In this document: piece after piece, positions 37,954 to 46,171 of the stretch | Layout: the number at the start of each line of letters is the position of its first letter | How positions within the stretch are numbered: the stretch's first letter is position 1 | Source: Bugulina stolonifera | Taxonomy: Eukaryota > Bryozoa > Gymnolaemata > Cheilostomatida > Bugulidae | NCBI GenBank assembly: GCA_935421135.1 | Contig: OW285190.1 | Coordinates: 8,318,501 to 8,382,500, forward strand | Direction: 5' to 3' | Length of the DNA stretch: 64,000 nucleotides | Translations under genes and position numbers: made by a program | Notes under the pieces: model-generated | Database searches by the model: none | Told to the model about the DNA's origin: nothing | The model's input: the letters and a program-made list of their open reading frames with translations, nothing else

Positions 37954-38115
37954 TGATATACGACTATAAAAAACGTGAGCGAGGGTAATGGTACACGAAT
38001 TTGTTTTAAATTTCAATACGTTCGAGAGTAATAGTACGGTGAATCGAAGGAAAATACGGGTTAAAGTAATGACAGGCTACGACTGTGCAGAATTTACGAC
38101 GCTGACTATACTACT

Positions 38116-38920
38116 ATAAGAAACTTACTGAGTGGTGGTGGTGGTTCCGGATGATTTCTTTGCCGGGAACTGTTGAGACTGAACTGGTCGGAGTGACACC
38201 GCACTCGCGTGCTCCTCCGTTCGAGCGCCCCCGGACCTCCGATGAAAGACTCGCGCCTTAGCCCTCATTTTCCCCGGACCCTCCCCTAGGGAAATTGCCT
38301 GTCCCCGTGACGAGCGGCGAAGGAAAGTGAAGGCGGTGGCTCTTCCGCGCTTCAAACCGTAGACTTCCCGAGGTGGTTAGCCGACAACATCCTCGCTCGG
38401 AGGGGTAGAAATAGATAAATGGGATAGATGGATGCTTGTCTTCTCATCATCATCGTCATCGCCATCGTCATCATCATCCTACAAATAGACCCGCCTCTAC
38501 GATGATGTCGCTGACTCTCCACCAATTTCTTTGACCACCGCGCCCACTTTCCCCCGGGTAGCAAACTCCGATAGGGAGAGAGCGCATCGTGCGCGTGCGA
38601 TATCACCCCCCCCCCACCTACGAATGAAGACAATAGAAGAAATGTGAACTGATAAAGGGTGAGTATGAGCGGAAGCTGCGCTAGTACCGTCTACCCCTTT
38701 GGTTTGGAGAGGTAAATGGTTTTTAATGTATTAGCTAGTGTTTTATTGCTCGGTTTTAAGGCTACAACCGGTAAACCCTCCGTTTTGAGGACGGAGACCC
38801 CTTACAATAGAGAGTGAATGTGAAAAAAATTATATGGGTATATGTACAAGGGTTATGATGCACTGTTCGTTTACTCTCCAATTTATCGAATGAAGTAGTC
38901 TCATCTCCGAGAAATAAGTA
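38116..38920. other. Stretch between left repeat and the polymerase stop
   Basis: On the minus strand two overlapping open frames (38633-38352 and 38355-38125) encode basic, low-complexity peptides. The first contains a run encoded by GATGATGATG-type repeats. I recognise no Polinton protein here. They could be remnants of a lost gene at the 3' side of the polymerase. Confidence 0.3.
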
Positions 38921-41900
38921 CTAGCATTCTATAGGACTCGTACTCACCCCGTCTTCTGCAACCTTCCGCTTACCATAGAAGTAGGTGAGTCCGGTCTTTA
39001 GCTGGGTGTAGCTATACGTTTGGTTTCCTCTTCTGATAAAACCCCGATTGTCCCATCTCACCGACTCCCCTGTCCTGAGCACGGAGAGGAACTTCTCTTC
39101 GGTAAGGGCGTTTCCTCTTTTGTTTAGTCCTTTCCTGCTATACTTGCTATCACCATCAGCTGACCAACAAAAGTATGTTTTTGAGTTGAGCGCGATGACC
39201 CCCCTCCCCCCGAAACTCCTCCTTAAACAGGCCGGGGGTTCGTGTTTCGTATCGTTGCACCTTCTCACAACATTCCCTCATCTCCCACTCTTGGCCGAGC
39301 ACCTTGGTCGTGATAAAGTCTCCCTTGTGCCTATCGCAGAAGGGTCTGGGAAACCATCTACCATATTCTCTGTAGAACTCTTCTTTTTTATCTTTTCGGA
39401 TGACCTCATCTATACTACGAGCACTCAGAGCCATGTAAGCGCTATCCGTTTCCATTTCTACGTACTCAAAGTCCTCTCTGCTGACGAATCTGTGAAAATA
39501 AAACGGACGAGTTGTAGGGGGGGGGGGGGGGGGGGTGGGGGTTGACACCAAAAAATAAATAGAGAAGAATTTGATAAAATCTTTGTATAGTCTAGTTATA
39601 CTTACCTATCCATAAAGTCGTAGTAGAACTCTAGCATTCTCAACTTGGCTCTCTGGAGGATGACGAATCCTACGACAGATGGAACATCCATTCGAATCTA
39701 AAAGAAAGAAAGAGAGAGAGTTTACCCTACCACTCAGAAAAAGTTTCGTCAAATTAAGAATCAAAATAAAAGAAAAAAAAAAAAGATTGTCAACACTTGC
39801 CTTTTTCTTGTGAAGCTCTATCTCAAAGTAGTTTTCATCAACTTCGTTGAGACTAGAAAAGTGCCTACTCCTCACTTTGACAGCCGCCTCCTCTACTGTC
39901 TCCACATACTTGACAGTCTTATGTTTCTCTTTATTTGTTATGGTCTTTCCGTAGGCTGAATTCCCAACGAGCTTGCTGGTGCTGGCCAAGAGGGCCAGGT
40001 CGGAGTCCACATCCCCCCTCTTCTTGCGTCTGAGACCGAAGAACCAAAGTCTTTGTAAATGGCTCGTGGGATAAAGTGAACGAACTGATAGACCCTGGTA
40101 ATTATCAAACCTTGATCTAGATACCATCTAGCCAGATCGGAGAGTAGTGTGATTCGCTCGCCAAAAAGACTCCCCACGAGCATTCGCTGAGGTCTCTTCA
40201 AGAATCCGTTCTGTTCGGCAAAAGCGCGCATGTGTTCGCTAAGGTGTTCTCTTCCCACGTTTATATTCTTGAAAATAGGTGCTATCTCAGAGAACTTCGC
40301 TTTTAGCTCTTCGGGTACGGAAATGTCACACTCCACTAAACCATAGTACTCTCCACTACGAATGTTATTGATTATCTTATCGAGGTTGACGTAACCCCTC
40401 TCCGGGTAGAGAGAAGAAAAGAAGATGGCGAGAAATGTCCTAACTTCTACATCCGAACGAACTCGCGCTTCCCACTCACACTGCCGAGTGGTGATGAGCG
40501 TATAGCCTAGAGCCTTGATGTAATCTTCTTTCCTTGCAGTGTCCACCCGGAGCTCTTCATTCGTCATGTTTCTGACACCTTTTCCGTTCCCTCCCAGCTC
40601 GCACTCGTGTCCATGCCAGTAGCAACCGTGGAATTGGTACACCGTCCGACTCTGTTCGCTATAACCATCCACTGGTAGGTTGTGACAGCCTATCCTCATT
40701 TCTCCTCCATTCTGTTGGTGAAGGATGACTTCTCCTCTCTTCCACGATTGGAACTCTAACCAACCATGCGCCACTTTGCTGAACTTTTTAATAGGTTCTA
40801 GAGCAAAGCCTCGGCTCTCTAGCCTCCGCCTGGGATAACCCGTAGGCAGTGGTGATAATCTTGCTCGCTCAATTCTTGCTGAGTCAGCGAGTTGAAAAAA
40901 CTCTCTCGGGGAGGGAGTCCATAATAATTCAACCTTCTCAGGGAATCTACCCAGTTGTAAGGAAAGAATCCCTTACTCTCTGACACGCCAAATGCCTTCA
41001 AGTATTTGGAGTAGTTGAAGCCCGGTGCCATAAAGTTGCATATGTCAAGGAACCTAAAACGTCTACTCTCCACGCAGGACATACTGTTAACACGCTTAAC
41101 GATGAAGACAAAATCTTCTCCCTCCTCCTCTTGTAGAGAGCGAAGCAAAGGTCCCTTTAGTATATTTAGGTCATACTTTTGTGAGTTGAAACCAACCACC
41201 GGAACGCTGGAGATGTGCTGTTCTAACTCTCTTTCTAATCCGGAGAGACCGGACTTCACCCTGTAAGTCGAGACGTTAGAGAACTTGTCGTCAGCAAAGG
41301 CTTCTTCTCTATCCGCCCGATCCGCAAGGAAAGTAGAGAGTCGCTTGCGTACATCCCGGAATCTTTCTCCGAACAAATCTCCTGCCACGTCAGCAATCTT
41401 TGCTATGTATTGGACGAATTAACGAATGCACTTCGTTCCATCCTTGCTGTCGACGCTCCTCACAAAACACTTGGCCTGCTCAAACCCCGGGACGTTAGAA
41501 CATACAGATATGCTCAGTAACTCGTGTCTTGCACTAAAAGTCATTGTGGAGGTGTTAGTTTGTAGGTTGTCTTTTGGCATGAAGCATTCAATATCATAGG
41601 TGATATAGTAGGGGTAGTATAAGAGGTCGAGGTTCACCACCTCTATTCCCGCCACTCGCTTGAGTTTTGTGAATATGGTTGGCGGGGGTCCAAACGTTCC
41701 ACCAGGGAAAACGAACACCGATGCCTCCTCTGGCGAGCACTTATGTCGCCGTAGGCTGGACAAACGTGTGAAAGCGCCATCGCACAACTTGCAGGTGAAA
41801 CATCTGGCAAACGAATCAACATTCTTTATCCAGCTGAAGTGTTTTTCGTACATGTTGACAAAGAGTTTACGGGCTTTGTTTCGTGCCCCAGATGACCAAA

Positions 41901-42970
41901 CTATCGGAGCTACCCCATCATCAGTTAGGCAGAAGACTATTATAGATATGTCAAAATGATCTTCCAAGGCCAGCAGATCACTCGCGCCCACCCCGGGAAA
42001 GTCTGACAAAGTTGATGAGGGTGGGGAAGAAGATCTAGATTGTCTCATGTATTGTTTAAACAAGTGATGTGTTGTGGTCTGAGAGGGGCGACGACAGCAA
42101 CATCCCTTCTTTGGGTCGCAGTTACAGTCATACATCATGGCCAAACATCTAAAGAAACACAATTTGTCTGGGTAGGGACGCGCACCTCCTCTGGCCCAAA
42201 AGTCTACATCTAGTGCTATCACATGTCGGTTGTTAAGTATGTAGTCTGGGAGTTTGCTCACTACACCACCCACCTTGCCAATCTCTAGGAGTTTATAGAT
42301 GTAGAATGTCAGATTTGCAATGTGACGTAAAACCCAAGCGGTGTTCGGTCTCCTTTGTGCTGACCTCTCTCTCAAGTCGAGCTCCTGCACAGATTCGCAA
42401 AACTCTCTCATCTCATTCTCTGCTCTGATCAGTCTTGGCTTGGGGAAGAACGCGGCATTGTTGCTTGATGAGTGAAAGTAGCGCAACTCTCCACTGGTCT
42501 TATGCTCGAGGATGACTCCAGCGCTACAGTTAATCTTCACAGTACAAGGCACTCTCTTCCACATCGCTCTCAATTTAGTCCACACCTCTTCATCTCCTTC
42601 ATCTTCACATTCCCCTCTCCACACTCGAACGTTGAGAATGTCTTCTACAGGACGAGAGTGTATTGTGGACCTGATAGAACTCCAATAGCGGGCTAGTAGC
42701 ACCCCCATCTCATCTCCCTCTTCAGGCTGTTGGAGGTTTGGACCAGAGAACATCATCAAACTTCTCTGCATCTCCCTCATCTTTTTCCGCCTTGGCCTCG
42801 CTATGAAATCGTCTCATGTGATGACCTAGCTTTCTCCTCCCATCAAAACATCCGCCACAAACCGGGCACTTGTGTGGGTGAGCCTGTGCATGCATTCTCT
42901 TCGTGTGCCTGTCTAGAGAAAACGCTGTTTTGAGAACCAGACCGCATAGTTGACAGGTGTGCTCGGCCTG
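38921..42970 (-). pseudogene. Protein-primed DNA polymerase B (Polinton pPolB), inactivated
   Basis: The family replicates element DNA from protein-primed ends. Order on the minus strand: two C2H2 fingers (42970-42744, TCQLCG and HKCPVCG), then the main body from 42780. Visible motifs are YITYDIECFM (exonuclease I), VVGFNSQKYDLN (exonuclease II), FHGCYWHGHECE, KLVGNSAYGKT (motif B), METDSAYMAL (motif C, where DTDS is usual), SKYSRKGLNKR and the ending DGVSTSP. Breaks are a frame change after the fingers, an in-frame TAA at 41421-41419, a junction near 40840, and frame changes in G-runs near 40025 and 39205. The 40840 junction jumps from the exonuclease/linker region to PTGYPRRRLESRGFAL and loses the region with palm motif A. 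Two introns fit: 39800-39698 (GC-AG, AAG/GCAAGT donor) and 39605-39490 (GT-AG). Without motif A it cannot be active. Confidence 0.9.
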
Positions 42971-42984
42971 ACGAGAGCTCTCCC

Positions 42985-43325
42985 CCCCTATAAAAATACG
43001 AAATAGTAGGGTGTAAGTTATTCTTTTACCTCATACTACTATTAGCAATCCACAATTGTTACCAACTACCTCATTTAGCACTAACCTTTTTTACTTGTTG
43101 ACATCTCTGATCAGGTGCTGACTAGTAGGTAGGTGTCTCTGTTTAGTCTCCCTATAAAAATATATATTAGTAGGGTGTGAGTTATTTTTTAGCTTGATAG
43201 CATTATATACAATAAACACTTCACAATTGCTGCCAATTACCCCATTTAGCACTAACCTTATGTTCTACTTGTTGACATCTCTGATCAGGTGCTGACTAGT
43301 AGGTGGTTGTCTCTGTTTAGTCTCA
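42985..43325. repeat. Tandem duplication of a 164-bp unit upstream of the polymerase
   Basis: Two copies (about 42985-43148 and 43149-43325) share CCCTATAAAAATA, GTAGGGTGT, TTAGCACTAACCTT and GACATCTCTGATCAGGTGCT. The copies differ at many sites and by small indels, so the duplication is not recent. The CTATAAAAATA boxes, read on either strand, could be part of promoters for the flanking genes, but this is a guess. Confidence 0.75.
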
Positions 43326-43436
43326 CTCTGTTGACTAGAGGCTGATTGTACATACTGCTAGAGTGAGAAACTCATATCTTAAATAGTAGTATTCAGTAGG
43401 CGGAGTTTAACCATTTACCCGCCCTTTGCAATACCA

Positions 43437-43836
43437 CCCCGATGCGTCCTGATGTCAATCCGAAGCCCCCCGATGCGTCCCGATGCCAATCCGAAGCCTC
43501 CCGATGCACCCCAATGTCAATCCGAAGCCTCCCGATGCACCCCGATGTCAATCCGAAGCCTCCCGATGCACCCCGATGTCAATCCGAAGCCTCCCGATAC
43601 ATCCCGATGCGCCCCGATGCGCCCCGATGTGAATTGACACATCGGGGCGCATCGGGATGCATCGGGGTGCATCGGGATGCATCGGGATGCATCGGGAGGC
43701 TTCGGATTGACATCGGGGTGCATCGGGAGGCTTCGGATTGACATCGGGGTGCATCGGGAAGCTTCGGATCGACATTGGGGTGCATCGGGAGGCTTCGGAT
43801 TGACATCAGGGTGTATCGGGACACATTGGGATTGGA
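43437..43836. repeat. Palindromic array of 31-bp units
   Basis: The left half has about six units of the form GATGCACCCCGATGTC + AATCCGAAGCCTCCC. The right half has the same units inverted, and they meet at 43632-43637 in a GCCCCGATGTG/CACATCGGGGC stem. Near the centre, shorter GATGCGCCCC units are added. The whole 400 bp could fold as one long hairpin. It lies between the polymerase (leftward) and the plus-strand genes (rightward). Confidence 0.9.
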
Positions 43837-44023
43837 TAATAAAAAGGGAGGAGTCAAGAAATGAGCAGTTGTATAAAGGGAGAGTGGGATCACAGTCTCA
43901 GCATTCAAAGTTCAACACATCACTACTGTACAGCTACACTACTACAATAGTACATTATCAATGGATACTGACAACATAGTCCAGAACCAAGAATAGTTAT
44001 TTGCGGGCTTAACAGACTCACAA

Positions 44024-44487
44024 ATGGATGGAATTATTGAAGAAGAAGAGTGCAGTCAGAAGAGGAAAGAAGAGGTGGATGCGTTAAAAGAGGCACGGAA
44101 GAAGGGGAAAATAATAGGAGTGGGGAGTGTTGCCCAAAAGGATCTTTCTAACATGGCGGACTCTCCGTCCTCCCCGGAGCGGGCCTCGGATAGGGGCGAG
44201 CCCACAACCTCCAAGAAGAAGAAGAGCCCAAAAGGAAAAGAAGTGAAAGGAGATGAAATCTGTGCTAGGAAAAAGAAGAAACCCCAGGTGATTGTAATAT
44301 CAGATGAAGAGAGTGGAGATGGTGATGATGATGATGGCCACGGAGCCGATACGGCTACGGAAGAAGTGGATGGTGGTGGTGAGGTGTCAAAGGGAAAAAA
44401 GCTACCAAGTCCCCTTGCAAGGGGAAGAAAAAGAGTGGAGGACTAAGCCTGGAGAAAGCTCGTGCAGTGGCAGCAACCCTAATGTAA
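44024..44487 (+). CDS. Charged acidic/basic protein of the Polinton-like element (frameshifted)
   Basis: The ATG at 44024 opens MDGIIEEEECSQKRKEE, then Lys-rich stretches (KKKKSPKGKEVKGDE, RKKKKPQVIVISDEESGD) and an Asp-run. In the strict frame it ends at 44446. One base slip at the A-run near 44400 restores a more sensible ending, GKKKSGGLSLEKARAVAATLM with TAA at 44487. The alternating acidic and Lys-rich blocks resemble nuclear DNA- or histone-binding tails. No family is recognised. The slip may be a mutation or a sequencing error in the homopolymer. Confidence 0.5.
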
Positions 44488-44584
44488 GTAGCCCTATTCG
44501 TATATCCATAAAACTCCGTACCATTTTTCTCCCGTTTAACCGCTTTGTCGGATCTATATACACCACTTTCGTTATTGTAGGAGC

Positions 44585-45310
44585 ATGGGAGCGGAGAAGA
44601 GGAGCTCTCTGCAGACAACGGTGAAGCTGTCAGAGCTAGAGCCAGGAACTGTGCTAGAAGTGAGTGGAGGTTCGGTGGTTGAAACGACATTCGGAAAAGC
44701 ATTCTTAGCCAGGGCAAGCTATGTGGATGGCAAGGGGATGAGACATTGCATCAGCTTTCACACCAACATTCGTCACGCCATGCCCAAGCTAGCGGATGCC
44801 AAAGAAGTGGAGCTAAAGGACCTTACCCTTCCACCTAGGATCATGGTGTACTTGGGGCAGCAGGAGACCGCTAAAGGACAAAACACATTCAACCGTATCG
44901 AGAGCGTGTGCTCCTTGCCAGGAGCAGCCATGAAAAAGCTGGCCGGTGACTTGAGAAAGAAGACCTTAGCCCAGTTAGAAGATTTTTTTCGAGTGCACAC
45001 GCTATCTTCATTCCCCGTTGGTTTTGTGCTGGTGGTGACCGCACTCCGACCCACGTACGTCCCAAGATGCGGTGATGGTGATAATGCGAGCAACTCCATT
45101 GCCACCTACGAGTGTCGGATTGGAAACGAAGAAAGAAAGGGAGAGGTCTTCCTTCCGGGACGTCTGGCAGTTTCGATGAAAGAGCTCCTCCCCTCCGTGA
45201 TGGTGTACAAGGGAGAGAAGACTTCCAAGAGCGGGAGAACATTCTACGATTGTGCCATTCTAGACTCCATCCTCGGCGAGCGTCTCCTCCCCGCCACTGC
45301 ACAGTTTTGA
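44585..45310 (+). CDS. Unrecognised 241-aa protein with an internal duplication (Polinton-like element)
   Basis: The open frame starts MGAEKRSSLQTTVKLSEL and ends LLPATAQF. Two halves look alike. Residues around 105-125 read PPRIMVYLGQQETAKGQNTF and residues around 205-225 read PSVMVYKGEKTSKSGRTF. Each is preceded by beta-rich sequence with a Val/Leu/Gly pattern (VLEVSGGSVVETTFGKAF; FVLVVTALRPTYVPR). Short beta strands with Lys/Gly turns suggest an OB-like fold and possibly single-stranded DNA binding; this is inference only. A TTATTGTAG acceptor-like site lies just before the ATG, so a 5' exon ending at 44483 is possible, but the frames then do not match the charged ORF. The second element copy preserves the same last codons and stop (63975-64000). 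Confidence 0.6.
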   Translation: MGAEKRSSLQTTVKLSELEPGTVLEVSGGSVVETTFGKAFLARASYVDGKGMRHCISFHTNIRHAMPKLADAKEVELKDLTLPPRIMVYLGQQETAKGQNTFNRIESVCSLPGAAMKKLAGDLRKKTLAQLEDFFRVHTLSSFPVGFVLVVTALRPTYVPRCGDGDNASNSIATYECRIGNEERKGEVFLPGRLAVSMKELLPSVMVYKGEKTSKSGRTFYDCAILDSILGERLLPATAQF

Positions 45311-45339
45311 GGCAAGAACTTTTGTCATTCACACTCATT

Positions 45340-45650
45340 CGTGTCTACTTATCAATTGATTTTATATTATTACTCTCAAACTCGTGTATCATTAGCCTTA
45401 CTCATATTTTTCATAGTCGTATATCGAGTTTTTATCGATTGATTTTATATTATTACTCTCAAACGTATTGAAAATTAAAACAAACTCATGTATCATTACC
45501 CTTACTCATATTTTTCATAGCCGTATATCAGGTTTTTTATCGATTGATTTTATATTATTACTCTCAAACGCATTGAAAATTTAAACAAACTCGTGTATCA
45601 TTACCCTGACTCATATTTTTCATAGTCGTATATCATTTATTCTAGAATAC
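45340..45650. repeat. Subterminal tandem repeats of about 105 bp
   Basis: Units begin ATCGATTGATTTTATATTAT and contain TACTCTCAAACG, CGTGTATCATTACCCTTACT and TTCATAGTCGTATATC. Starts at 45351 (short, 83 bp), 45434 and 45539. The first unit lacks about 22 bp. Element B carries the same array in reverse, with at least one unit more (63545-63950). Confidence 0.85.
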
Positions 45651-45658
45651 ATCACACA

Positions 45659-46165
45659 CCATTACTCTAACCCGCATTTTCCTTCACTTCACCGTACTCC
45701 AGCCGACGGTCCGGCCGCGAGGGCGGCGACGGGTCGTTGGAGCGGGAGGGCGGGGGATGGGCGGGGGAGGGCGGCGTGGGGCCACGGCTGGACTCGCAAA
45801 CGAGAACCGCCGCGAGGCGGAGGGGAGGGGGTGGGGAGGGGCGGGTGGAGGAGAGGACGGGTGGGGTTCGCGGGGCGGGGGGCGCGCGCGCGTACGCGCA
45901 CGCCCCCTCGCCCGAGCCTTGGGACGGGGCGAGGGGTTTGCTTTTTAGACTGGGTTCCGCGGAACAGCCGATGAGGTTTTTGAAACCCCACCCGCGATTG
46001 GGGGGAGTAGGTTCTAGGGCTTTGCACATAGAGTGAGGTTTAGGGGAGGGGAGGGGGCGAGAAGACGGGTGGGGTGGTCGTCCGCCCGGGGAGTTTTTGG
46101 ATCTAGGGCTAATACGACGCGGAAATGGCCGGGTGTCTGTGCAGATCTGCACTGACTATACTACT
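45659..46165. repeat. Right terminal inverted repeat of element A
   Basis: Inverse of 37429-37953 with small indels, ending GTGCAGATC...TACTACT at 46165. Target duplication CTCACA follows at 46166-46171. Confidence 0.9.
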
Positions 46166-46171
46166 CTCACA

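Larger units (their letters stand above)
37429..46165. mobile_element. Compact Polinton/Maverick-like element, copy A
   Basis: An 8,737-bp unit with AGTAGTA...TACTACT ends, about 0.5 kb inverted repeats and a perfect 6-bp target duplication. It encodes a protein-primed family B DNA polymerase (minus strand), here broken. On the plus strand are a charged protein (44024-44487) and an unrecognised protein with an internal duplication (44585-45310). Between the divergent gene blocks lie a 164-bp tandem duplication and a 31-bp-unit palindromic array. Canonical Polintons are 15-25 kb and also carry a retroviral-type integrase, FtsK-like ATPase, cysteine protease and capsid genes; none is seen. It could be an internally deleted derivative or a naturally small lineage. 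The second copy at 62986 argues that this architecture propagates. Confidence 0.88.

Noticed and set aside
39048..39545. Plus-strand ORF of 165 codons
   Set aside because: Antisense to the polymerase exon that contains motif C.
43437..43836. CRISPR-like array
   Set aside because: Units are contiguous without unique spacers and are arranged as a palindrome; the context is a eukaryotic transposon.
43442..43979. ORFs of 60-109 codons across the palindromic array on both strands
   Set aside because: They read the 31-bp unit in turn; no start, composition or neighbour supports a gene.
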